This document shows, one piece after another, positions 25,464-37,400 of a DNA stretch of 64,000 nt. The notes beneath the pieces were generated by a model. That model was not told the origin of the DNA, did not search any database, and saw only the letters and a list, made by a program, of their open reading frames with translations. The stretch is from Colius striatus. Its lineage: Eukaryota > Chordata > Aves > Coliiformes > Coliidae. Position 1 is the first letter of the stretch; each line of letters begins with the position of its first letter. The stretch spans positions 35,184,501 through 35,248,500 of the forward strand of contig NC_084761.1 in the NCBI RefSeq assembly GCF_028858725.1, written 5' to 3'. A program made the translations under genes and the position numbers.

Positions 25464-26327
25464 CAGATCTCCTGTCCCTCTTGAGCTAGGGAGCCCAGAA
25501 CTGGACACAGGACTCCAGATGAGGCCTCACTAGGGCAGATCAGAGGGGGAGCGGAACCTCCCTTGACCTGCTGGCCACACTCTTCTTGATGCATCCCAGG
25601 ATGCCATTGGCCTTCTTGGCCACGAGGGCACATTGCTGGCTCATGTTTAGTTTATTGTCAATCAGGACTCCCAGGTCTCTCTCTTCAGAGCTGCTCTTCA
25701 GCAGTTTGACCCCCAGCCTGTACTGGTTCATGGGGTTGTTCCTCCCAAGATGCAGGACTCTGCACTTGTCTTTGTTGAACCTCATGAGGTTCCTCTCTGC
25801 CCAACTCTCAAGCTGGTCAAGATCCTGCTGAATGGCAGCACAGCCTTCTGGGGAATCAGCCAGTCCTCCCAGTTTGGTGTCATCAGTGAACATGCTGAGG
25901 GTACACTCTGTCCCCTCATCCAGATCGTTGATGAAGATGTTGAACAAGACTGGTCCCAGAACCGATCCCTGTGGAACTCCACTGGCCACAGGCCTGCAAC
26001 TCGATTCTGTGCCATTGATCATCACCCTCTGGGCTCTGTCATCCAGCCAGCTCTCAATCCACCTCACTGTCCACTCATCCAAGCCACACTGCTTGAGCTT
26101 TCTGATGAGCATGTTATGGGAGACAATGTCAAAAGCCTTGATGAAGTCAAGATAGATGACATCTGCTGCTCTCCCCTCATCGAGTCAGCTGGTTATGCAC
26201 TCACAGAAGGCTATCAGGTTGGTCAAACAGGATTTCACCTTGGTGAAGCCATGTTGACTCCCCCGATAACCATCTTTTCCTTCACATGTTCAGTGATAAC
26301 ATTCAGGATGAGTTGTAATAGTCAATA
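25464..26327 (-). mobile_element. CR1 LINE fragment, reverse transcriptase region
   Basis: On the - strand a 190-codon open frame (26112 to 25540) reads RT sequence: [33 protein letters not shown], the catalytic box as FTDD instead of [21 protein letters not shown] and [15 protein letters not shown]. More RT sequence upstream reaches about 26327 with stops. The 3' part of ORF2 and the 3' UTR are missing at the 25464 side, which is unusual for a LINE because truncation is normally at the 5' end. It is a dead copy. Confidence 0.9.
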
Positions 26328-27779
26328 ATTATGCAGGGCAATGTCTGAATATGCTGTAAACATTCCGAGTTGATTGAATTAGGAATTGGAAGGACAAACG
26401 TTTCTTTGGATGAGATCTGAAACATAAGTTTCATGGTTTTAACAATTCTAGTTGTTTAGACATAAAGATCAAACAATCCTAGGAAAGGAATTGAGTGTTA
26501 CGAATGTTTTGAGAACATAGAAGATATTTAAAAATTGCATTTGATAAAGCACTCCTCAAAGTGATCTTTCAGTACAGTACAGTACCGAAAGCTGTACAGT
26601 AGCTCTTCTATAGTTTTTACATCAGGTTCTCATACCTATGACTCTTAACAAAGCAAATTATTAATACTATGCATCTATAACCAAACTGTTGAGAATTTAA
26701 AATAACTTGATTTATCATCATTTTCTCAGCTTCAAGGCAACTTGAGTTTTTGAACTAAACTTTTCTATCTGATTTGCAACCAGTAGGCTTCTTGTGACCC
26801 TCAGCCTGAAAACTTAGGTTCCTTCAAAGACCTTGTGTTTTGACATATCATTTAACTGAGATGATTGTCTAGAAGAAATAAAGTATTGCTATTCTAGATG
26901 CTGGTTTTCCTGTTCAAGAATTATCAGGTGATTTAAAATAATGTCTACAGAAACATTATTTTAACTATGCAAAACTCATGAAGTTTCTTTCATGATTTAG
27001 TGATGGGTATTTTAATTCTGCAGGCCACTAACATCACACTTTCAATTGTTCTTTTCAGACTATTTTCATTCTTTTAGAACCATATATTTTTATATCATAT
27101 TTCGGAAAACTATCTTTTTTCTTTTCAAAAGAAAATAATTTCTGTGGCATGGCCAGATGGAAGTTTGCCATGAAATGACCATCCTGATATGATTTGATAA
27201 GAATCTTAACATTTCTTGGACCTGCTAGCATCAAGGTATTTTTAAACTGTGTCCCTACAAGCTTCTCCCTCTGATACATTGGTCTTTATTCATCATGAGA
27301 AAAGATAATTTGCTATAAGAGATCTTCCTGCTTTTTCTGCGCATTTTTTTTCTGCCCCACTACCTTGACAGAAGGTAATGTATTTTTGAACACTAAGAGG
27401 TATTAGCAAAGTGTGTCCTGGATGGACCACAGAAATTTTCATCCAGAAACAGTCACTTTTTATGGATCCAGCATGTTTTAAACTCTTAACACATCAAATT
27501 TTAGTGGTTGTCTTGGAGACGTATTATAATCCTGGCCAAATCTAGGCAAATGGCAAACAAAAACTTGTCTATTATATTCTTTTCCCTGCTTTGCTCATGG
27601 CTCTTATGTGGTCTGGTTCTATAAGATCCAAAACCTTTTTGGGAGCTCGGTATGCTATTAGGCAGCTACAGTAGCTGATTCCCAAGGCTGTTGATGAGTC
27701 CAGCAATGTAGCTCAGCTCAATTTCAGAGAGGAAACGGTTAAAGAGCTCGGTGTTTCCCTGTGCCCGGGAGGCAGCCTT
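26328..27779. other. Proximal upstream region of EDNRA
   Basis: AT-rich up to about 27.6 kb, then GC content rises into the promoter region. No coding exon was recognised. Control elements may exist but none can be named from the sequence alone. Confidence 0.6.
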
Positions 27780-28190
27780 TGTGTTTAACATTGGCAGGGG
27801 CTCAGTTTGGGCTGGAGGTTTGTTTTAATTGGGGGAGGGGGCAGAAAAGAGGGGACGCTCCGACTTCTACAGTCTGTCTCTTTCTTTTACTGATTTAGCG
27901 GAGGTGGAGATTTTCAATCCCACCCAGTCAGACGCAGATAGGAGGATCTAGTAAGACTATCCCAGGAAAATCCACTCGGAGGAAATTCTCAGCAGCAGCA
28001 GCAGGAGCAGGAGCGGCTGCAGCAGACACAGCATGAGCGGGAGCAGGAGTCCGGTGGAGGAGGCGCGCCGAGGGTGAGTGCGCGGTCCGCCACTCGCCGG
28101 GCCGGGCCGGGCCGGAGCCGCTCCCCGTTCCCGGGGAGAGCCCGGCCCAGAGCAGCGGGATGCTTTCAGCACTGCTCGCCGGCACTCCTG
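27780..28190 (+). promoter_or_regulatory. EDNRA: CpG-rich EDNRA promoter region
   Basis: CpG density rises sharply against an AT-rich background, especially at 28005-28190, which has repeated GCCGG units and a GGCGCGCC site. A G-run (GGGGGAGGGGG) near 27832-27842 could bind Sp1-type factors. No convincing TATA box was seen, which fits a CpG-type promoter. The location next to probable exon 1 is the main argument. Confidence 0.5.
27850..28073 (+). other. EDNRA: EDNRA probable non-coding exon 1 (5' UTR)
   Basis: A GC-rich stretch with CAG/GAG runs ends in a strong donor, AGG|GTGAGT, with the GT at 28074. Known EDNRA genes have a non-coding first exon followed by an exon carrying the start codon. 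This is the best candidate upstream of the acceptor at 30947-30948. The transcription start is not visible, so the left edge is a guess. Confidence 0.5.
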
Positions 28191-28229
28191 ATCATGCTTA
28201 GGTGACGATGGTGCACCTCTGTGTGGGTT

Positions 28230-28268
<39 letters not shown>

Positions 28269-30948
28269 GAGAGAGAGGGAAGGAGGGAGAGCAAGAGACC
28301 CGCACAAGGCAGGTTCGGATAACTATTAAATAAAGTTTAATCATACATACATCGTGTCAGATGTTCTACACAGGCTGCAGGGGAGGTAGTTCTCATTTGG
28401 AATTGATCTTCTGATAAGTGTTACAAGTGTTTCTTTTGTGTTAGAGGAAGGACTATGAGGCAATTGTCCCAGCAGCGAAGCGCGCTGCTGCCTGCGCCGC
28501 CGGCGAGACAGCCGGGAAAAATGCGGGTCTTCGGCAGCGATTCTGGTAGCGTTTTCCTTCCTTGGTTATGTTTATTTGCTCCTGTTTACGTCTCTGCTGC
28601 CTTTTTGGGAGATGAATCACTATTAACGTTTTAGCGTCTCTAAGACTTTGGACAATTTCATTTCCGATAGTATGGTCTCTTCTAGTGAATCTCGGCATGA
28701 CAATGTTTCTGGCTCGATACCCTAGGCAAGTTAGCAGTTTGATGCTCTGCATCCGGGGCTACTTCTACGGAGCTGTAGGAGCAGAGGAACAACACAAGCA
28801 TGTAGCCTCCAGATGAGATGCTTCAGGTGTTAAACTTACATGGGAAGGAGAATCCTAGAGCATGTCACTACAAAAAGTTATTAGGGATGCTAGTGCGTTA
28901 CTTACATGAAGCAGTTTGCATGTTACATTCTGGAACAATATAAATACTTTGCAAATACCCACAGAGGAATGAAAGAATGTCAGAAATCTATAAGATAATA
29001 TCCTTAGAATTTATATTAAAAATTTTGTTGGTTTTGCATCTTACAGAAAAGTTTATTGTGGGAGAGGAAAGAGGCGGTAATTGGTAATTTTGTCCCTAGC
29101 TTTGCATGCTGTCTACATGATTGCCATGCTTTCACTGTATTCACATTCATATACATTTTCACAAGAAAATATCATTAAATAAGGAGGATATTAATATAAC
29201 TAAAGCATAGGGTTCTGTTGATAGCTGTATCACATTTACTTGCGCAAGTGTGAACTTGTGAAAGCCATTTAAAGCATTGGTGATTTGATTTTTCCATTTG
29301 TAAATTGGGGAACTGTAGTCATAGTAAATCATAAAAGTATTAATACTTGCCTGAAGTACAATCAATTATGTCTCTTGTTTCCAATATGATTTAGAAACCT
29401 AAAGTGAAAGCACTTACCTCATGCAAACTCTTAGTAACTGCCCTGAGCTACCATTGTAACCGGCATTTAATAAAGAAAGTTTTACTATTTAGTATATTAA
29501 ACCTTATAATCCAGTGCAGAGGAAGTCATAGTTGGTCAGATCCTCATCTCAAATACACCAGTATAAAAGGGTATAAATGATCCCTGGTCTGTGAGGGACA
29601 GTACTTGACATGGCAGACAGGAATACTTGAGCTAACATTGCATTTCCTGCTGTCTATAGGTAAACACACACTTCTACAGACCACAAACAAGTGAAGAGGG
29701 TAACAGTAAATATGTATACTCTGGCTCCATCCAGAAGCCCTATCAGTAAATTATCTCCCACATGCTTTCTCTGGTAAATTTCTTGTTATAAACTCTGACT
29801 TAATAGCCCCATAAGGAAGGAAATTAGGATCAATTTCTTTAAAAGGATCCTCCCAAATCTTTCATGTGAATATCCCTAGACATCAGAAAGTTATAAATAC
29901 TTCTACTTTCTATTCTTCTTTTGGCAACACTGCAACACTTTGTCTTATTTTGCAGAAATAAACTATATATATAAAAAAAATCTTTGTCTTAAATTAGACT
30001 GAGCCTTCAAGGAAACAGACTTGTGACCTTCCTGGTTTCATTGAAGGTGTGGTGTCTATACTCCCTGTGGCAGGAAGCCAGCTCCAGTGACTACTCAGTT
30101 GTACTTACTGGGAGAGAATGTTATGATATTTCCTTTCCTATCTGGGAAGTCATGAGTTGTTGCCTAGAGTACTAAACCAAATGGATTTTATCTTAAAGGA
30201 GCTTAAATTTTTATCATTTTAGCTTAGTCATAGCTAAGTACTGAACATGACTTGCAATGACATTCAGGAGTCAAATGACACATGAAGTTTGAAGGACTTT
30301 TCCTGGCCACAGGTCTACCCTGAGGCTATAAAAGTTTTCCTCCTAATATTTAGGAACTTTAGATCTAGTCCAAAATTTGATTTGAAATATATGTATTTTC
30401 AATCTTTATTTGAAATCCAGGTAATTACAAAGTCATAGAAAAATAACATAAAGCCTCATTATTGCAATGTATCAAAAATACTCAGAATATTAACAAATTT
30501 ACTACCTTTAATTACTAATGCAGTGCTGTTAACTGACTTTTTCCAAATAAAAATAGTAACTTCTTATTTTAACCAAAATATCATTGATCAGTCTCCAAGG
30601 CCTCTCTCTGTTGGTACACTTTTCTTGCAGGACTATGTTTTAAAAAAGAACTTCATCCACCATTTTTTTCCCATTCTTATACAAATTCTATCTCAAACTA
30701 ACAAGATTTTGTGGGATCTCATTTGTATACTCTATCAAGTACTTACAGAATTTTTGATGTTTGCCTTTTGTCAGTTAATATGGGCGATTTAGATTTCAGA
30801 GTAGCACAGGGGTTATAAATAGATATTTATATATATGTGCTGTTGAGATTGTACATTCAAAATACCTTTCCTAAGTGTGCTAGTCTACTTGCTGTACTGA
30901 TTCTGTTTCTTTCTTTGTTTTGTTTTTGTTGATTCTTTCTCTCTGCAG
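28074..30948 (+). other. EDNRA: EDNRA intron 1
   Basis: The intron lies between probable exon 1 and exon 2 (GT at 28074, AG at 30947). It begins with the tail of the CpG-rich region and a GT microsatellite, then has a second short GC-rich patch at about 28465-28570. The rest is unremarkable AT-rich DNA. No recognisable repeat copy or second gene was seen. Confidence 0.5.
28231..28268 (+). repeat. GT dinucleotide microsatellite
   Basis: About 19 GT units with one TATA interruption, 157 bp into EDNRA intron 1 and next to the CpG-rich region. Confidence 0.95.
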
Positions 30949-31427
30949 GTGAAAGGATTAGAAGCATCTCACTGAAATACTGAAAAAACCCTGTCTCACG
31001 GAATTTGCACTTTTGGGACTTCAGAATGGAAGCCTTGTGTTTAAGAATTTCCTTGCTGCTGCTGGTTCCAGGATTTGCCCTCAGTGATAGCTCTGACAGA
31101 CACACTGCAAATCGGAGTGACTTGGGAAACTACCTTTCCACTTTTTCAGGGATCGAATCCAGCATCCTCCTCACCACCAGACAGCCTCTGGTGTCCAATC
31201 AAACTGTCAAATGCTCCCAGCAAACTAAGATTGCTGAAACTTTTAAATACATTAACACAGTAGTATCTTGTGCTATTTTCATCGTTGGAATGGTTGGGAA
31301 TGCAACTCTGCTGAGGATCATTTACCAGAACAAGTGTATGAGGAATGGCCCGAATGCACTGATAGCCAGTCTGGCACTAGGAGACCTTATCTATATTGTC
31401 ATTGATATTCCTATCATTGTGTACAAG
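30949..31427 (+). CDS. EDNRA: EDNRA exon 2: start codon, signal peptide, TM1 and TM2
   Basis: A pyrimidine-rich acceptor ends in CAG at 30946-30948. The 5' UTR runs to 31025 and coding runs 31026-31427 (402 nt, 134 codons, phase 0). The exon encodes the signal peptide, a glycosylated extracellular N-terminus with sequons at N29 and N58, TM1 (about 75-99), the first [13 protein letters not shown] loop and TM2 with D120. The donor is AAG|GTAGGA. An upstream in-frame TTG at 31005 extends the open frame but is not a plausible start. Confidence 0.95.
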
Positions 31428-34400
31428 GTAGGATGCAATAATACATTCTAATTGTGGTTTCCTTACCAGTGCACTGTCTGTTCTTTATGGTTGCTTTGTC
31501 TAATTAACACTACTTGTCAATGAACAGTACACTTCAGAAAAAATAGAAATCCTTTTTGTTCCACAAACACCTTACTCTGCTCTCAGGTCTCACCTCTATG
31601 AAGAAAAAAAAACCTTTCTCCTTTTAAAGATGATGTAGCTCTTAACCAAAGTGTGGCCTTGGGCATTCTTGGGCATTCTTCATTATAGCTGCTATAACTA
31701 GCAAAAGAATTTATGAAGAAAGACTTTTTATAAACTGTTCTCCTCCTTGATGAGCATACAGCATTGGATTAGTTGCTATTTTTGGAATATCCTGCGTGCC
31801 CGTTATATTTTTGCAGAAAATAGTCTCTGTGATCCGCAGGCTTCCTGTTACAACTTTACAGAGAGAGATTATATCAATTAAGTTGAGCGTTAAGGTTTTA
31901 GTCTAGTAATCATTAATAGCAGAGTGTAAAAATTATTCCTGAATTAGTAAAATCAACTATATTACAGAACATCTTTGAAATATTAAATTTGATCTGGCTT
32001 TGTCAAGCTATAAAAAGAATCCTCAGCAATTCTTTAGTCTGGTATAAAGTTATCCATTCCCAATTTCATTTTCCATTCTAATTAAACAAAGCCATAAAGC
32101 AGTGCTTTTTTCTGATGCGATACATGTTTACTAATGTAACTTGCATGGTTCGAGGATGGGCTTGAATGAACAGAACGGAGTCCTTTTTTAACCTATCTCA
32201 CTGATATTAACTTATCTTAGAAAATTGTCAAAGACTTTTTTCAAGCTTCTATCTGGATCTTTGTGGATAGCTGATAGCATGTTACAATTGTTTGTGTTTT
32301 TCTCAGTAAAACATTCAGCTGTTTCTATTAGCAAATAAAACACTAAGTAATATAAAAAAAAAACCCATTCCTCACAATTTCATCTCTTAAGGTTCTAGAG
32401 ACTTAATATTTATTTACATGTGTTTTAAACACAACATTTTGATGCACAGGTTTTTAATAACTAGTGTCCTATGGTTTCAAATTAGATTTTAAACTTAAAG
32501 AAATTCTGAATTGAAAAGATATATTTTGTATCTATATAACTATTGCCATCATAACTGTTGATCTGCATTATAAGCAGGTATTGATAGGACAAGATCCTAA
32601 AAATTTGAATTCTTTAATAGATTAAATGGATTTAAATTCTTCTGAATATTAAAAATGCATGTCTTCATATATTACAGTTAGACAAAGTTATATTAAGTAT
32701 GGTAAAATGCAGTATGTGGTTCCGATTTTCTAGGATAATTGCTAACGCAATGTTTTTCTTTCTTATGATATTTCTGATAAGGAATTTTGAGGTAAAATGG
32801 CATGTATTTCTTTCAGAGTTCAGTTTGGGAAAGAATAAGTATTCTTATTACACATTTTTTCCTAATCTTTCTACTGCTTCTTCAAAAAGAGGAATGGAAA
32901 TCTGGAATTAATTTTGCCTTTGAGAATGGCCTTTTGATGGTCTTCTGAAACTTCTTCAGAAGTTTAGTTAAAAGTAACAGAACATGTTTTTACATTCTCT
33001 TTATTATGTTGCAATACATTTTTTCTATTAATTTTCTGACATTTCTTTGGCATTCCATAGGTTCCTTTTCCTTGCTATGTCTTATATGGTGAGCTGAGGT
33101 GTGGTCCTGAATATTTCTGTACAAAGGAAATTACCTTAGACTATATGAACATCTTTTTCTGTACCGCAGAGAAATATTCAAAAAGTAAAGGCTGTGAATG
33201 AAACTGCAGTCCCTTAATATTAACATGTGTCAACTCCCATACATAAGAAGGCAAAATTAAAATTATATTACAAGCTTAATTCTATTTTTAAAACAAATTT
33301 GGACACTTTAAAGTCCATAATAAATTACTTTAAAATTACCATGTAAAATCATACTGTTATATAAGGTTAGCTGCATGTATCCTGATGCAGGGAAGCATTT
33401 ACAGCATTTATAAGAGAAGTCTAGCAATTTTGATAAGAAATTCTATTTTGTTTATAGTCTATTTTTCATATAAACCATTCAGGAATGTGTCTGCTTACAT
33501 TAGGAGTTGATTTCAAAGCTTGCAAAATGGCATTCCTTTTTGTATCACTAGGGATCCTAAAAGCTGTGGCACCATTTAGCTTCTCCTGTTGAGTGAAAGG
33601 CACAGAGTTGTGATCAATGGGTGTATTGGAAGGGGTGTGGGCAGTAAGTCGAGAGAGGTTCTCCTCCCCCCTCTACTCTGCCCTTGTGAGACCACACCTG
33701 GAATATTGTGTCCAGTTCAGGACCCCTCAGTTCAGGAAGGACAGGGAGCTGCTGGAGAGAGTTCAGCACAGGGCCACCAAGATGATGAAGGGAGTGGAGC
33801 ATCTCCCTTATGATGAAAGGCTGAGGGAGCTGGGACTCTTTAGCTTCGAGAAGAGGAGAATGAGGGATAACCTCATAAATGTTTATAAACACGTAAAGGG
33901 CAGGTGTCAGGAGGATGCAGCCAGGCTGTTCTCAGTAATGTCCAATGATAGGACAAGGGGCAATGGGTACAAGTTGGAACACAAGAGGTCCCAAAGAAAC
34001 ACAAGGAAGAATTTCTTTACTGTGAGGGTGATAGAGCACTGGAACAGGCCGCCCGGATGGATTGTTGAGTCTTCTTCTCTAGAAACATTCAAAATCCACC
34101 TGGACAGGTTCCTGTGAGACCTACTGTAGGTGGTACTGCTCTGGCAGGTTGGTTGGACTAGATGAGGTCCCTTCCAACCCTTAAGATTCTGTAATTCTGT
34201 GACATGTGAAGGGTGATCACTGAAAAGATTACAATGTGTGATAGTCTTTTAAAGGCAAAAAAATTAAGGGGCATTGTTGTTGTTCTAAGTTTAAATTTTA
34301 AAATATTTTATATACTTAGCACTGCACTTTATCATTTTAGCTTCAGACTCAGCCTCATTTGGAGCTGTGTATTAGTAACCTATATAAACAAATGGTGCAA

Positions 34401-37400
34401 AACACTTAGTATCTTATAGGTCAGATCTTTATTTTTAGGAGAGCAAAACTGCTGAAATCAGGATTACAGTAAACAAGCATTGATCTGCATATTAAAATTA
34501 TAAACAGGACAGTATCAAGATGGCCACATTGTATAGAATAAAATGTGTGAACTATTGTAGTATCAGAAATAGGTAAAATCACTTTCATGAAACATAAGTT
34601 AGCCTTAACTATTTTGAAAGTACCCACCTGGACATGTTCCTATGCGACCTGACCTAGGTGAACCTGCTTCTGCAGGGGAGTTGGACTAGACGATCTCTAA
34701 AGGTCCCTTCCAACCTCTACCATTCTATGATTCTATGATTCCCCTTAGCAATTTGTTAAATGGAGTGAGATGTTATATTCACTATCCTCCTTTGAAGATA
34801 TTCTGAATATACTAAAGCCCCATTACACTTAATTACCACTAGTATATCCACTTGTAGTATCAAATCAATATTAAAAATTGTTGCAAATTGAGTTTTACAG
34901 GAAGGGTGTCAGTTATAAATACAACCTTAATAGATTGAACTAAAACAATTTTATCGACCTGGATCCAAACAGTTTCCTCTTTACCGAAAACATACCTATT
35001 TCAGACATTTAAGATGCCAAAGCCTAAAGCCTCCAAGTCAGTGACTTCTTTGTGGTGTAAAGAAGATTAGGAGATACAACTTTTGTGTTTTATGGTGCTG
35101 TAGAGGTAGGGTTAAGACCCTGGAGACAGGTTGCATACCTCCTTTTCTAGAACCAAGTGGCATAGCACATCATAGATGAAATCTACTGCATCATCTACTT
35201 TCACTGAATTCTTACCCGTGATTCCAAGCACCAACACATTGGTAGTCTAGTGTGATGCAGAATTCCATGTAACTTGCCCAGAACTTGATCTATTATTGGG
35301 GTGTATGTCTCTGTGTGACAATCATACATAAATCTAGAGTTAGCTGAGGAACTGATCACTGAGTTCTGGAGGCAGAAGTGACCAAATCACACTCTACAGC
35401 TACCTGAAGGGAGGTTGTAGTGAGGTGGGTGTCAGTCTGTCCTCCCAAGTAGCAAGTGGTAGAACAGGAGGAAACAGCTTCAAGTTGCACCAGTGAATGT
35501 TAAGATCAGCTATTAGGAAAAATTTCTTCAGAAAAAGGTCAAGCATTGGAACAGGCTGCCTAGGGTAATGGTTGTCACCATCCCATGAGGTATTTAAAAG
35601 ATATGTAAATGTGGCACTTAGGGACATAATTTAGTGGTGGATGTGGCAGTGCTGGGTTAACAGTTGGAGTCAGTAGTCCAACTCAAGGTCTTTTTCAACC
35701 TAAATGGTTCTGTGACTATGAAAATGGAACAGGGAAATCCATCAGGAATCTGTTATCTGCATTTACAGACTACAGCTTCCTAGAAGACAGTGTTGAATGT
35801 GCACACCAAGGTAAGAGTTAAGGAAGAGATTTTATATTCTAGGTCTTAGTTCAAGATCCACTTTGCCTTTAACTAATTAGTACTTTAAGAGGTGGGATAT
35901 ATGTTCCCCTCAATGCACAGGTAGCTCCTCCCACATCTTCAATGTCACATCTCATTCCTGCTTTGCTATTCTGTGAATCTGTAATACCTTACAGTACCTA
36001 GAGTCTGTAGGTTGCAACACACTACTTCAATGTGTTCACTATTTTTTCAATCATCTAAAGTCTACAGATAACAAGTAATTGTTTGGATTGAAACTATCCA
36101 GGTGTTATCAGTTCTGCAGTAATTTCCTAACATTCCTCTCACTCTTCAGCAACACAACTGGAAGCAATAACAGTAGCAATATTTTGCCCCTTTTCAATAA
36201 ATCGTCATGCACATAAGTACATAAGTTGGTCAACACCATGGAACAACAGACAAGAAACTAATCCTATCTTGTAAACAGCAAAAATACCACAGGGGAGATA
36301 TCTAGAATTGTTTAGACTGCTGTACCACTACTTATATTTTTGAAATATATAAAACATTTTAAAAAGAACATAAAAATTGGGATTTATTTTTTACCAATTA
36401 GTTGAGATAGGATGTTCTGCTTTAAAAGCACAATGTTTTCTTACCTTTCAGAATCTCTTGAAGTACAATCTATTTTCTCTTGTGTAAAATCTATACATTC
36501 TCTTCCATAGCTGCCAAAATTGGAGAAAAAGACCGTAGGCATGCATGAAGTGGCATGAGACTGTCTTGTACTGCCACTTTTAGTCAACTGGGAAAAAGAT
36601 GAGCAATGTAGCAGAAAAAAAACTGTGATAAGTCAATTCAGTGGAGAAAATGTCTTTGATGGTTCTTATGGATCCCTATATAAACTTTCTTCCTTCTAGA
36701 AAAAAAAAGTCACTTTTTACCCACTCAAAGTGGGTAAAACTGAGGGGCCCTGAACTGGACACAATATTCCAGATGCGGTCTCACAAGGGCAGAGTAGAGG
36801 AGGAGGAGAACCTCTCTCGACCAACTGCTTACACCACTTCCAATACACCCCAGGATGCCATTGTACTTCCTGAACAAAAAGGTACACTGCGGTGTCATGG
36901 TCATCCTGCTGTCCACCAAGACCCGCAGGTCCCTTTTCCCTACACTGCCCTCTAAGCATTCATTCCCCAACCTGTACTGGTACGTGGGGTTCTTCTTTCC
37001 CAGATGCAAGACTCTACACTTGCCCTTGATGATTTTCATTAGATTTCTCCCTGCCCAGTTCTCCAGCCTGTCCAGGTCTTGTTGAATGGCAGCACAGCTT
37101 TCTAGTGTGTCAGCCACTCCCCCCAGTTTAGCATCATCAGCAAACTTGCTGACATTGCCCTCTGTTCCCTCACAAAGGTCATTAATGAATATATTGAACA
37201 GTACTGGTCCCAGCACTGACCCCTGAGAGTCTCTACTAGATACAGGCCTCCAACTAGACCCTGTCCTCATTGATCACCACTCTCTGCCTTCTCTTCAACC
37301 AGTTAACAATCCACCTCATTACCTGGTCACCCAGCCCACACTTTCTCAGTTTTGCTGCAAGGGTGCTGTGGGAGACTGTGTCAAAGGCTTTACTGAGATC

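Noticed and set aside
24828..26327. CR1 inverted pair as a product of twin priming
   Set aside because: Twin priming places the inverted part upstream of the sense 3' part. Here the two pieces are tail-to-tail and both 3' tips are missing, so the order does not fit for either strand.
25750..26328. 192-codon + strand open frame
   Set aside because: It is the antisense of the CR1 reverse transcriptase segment, whose real reading is on the - strand.
28453..28752. 99-codon - strand open frame near the intron 1 GC patch
   Set aside because: No recognisable domain; GC-rich sequence has few stop codons.
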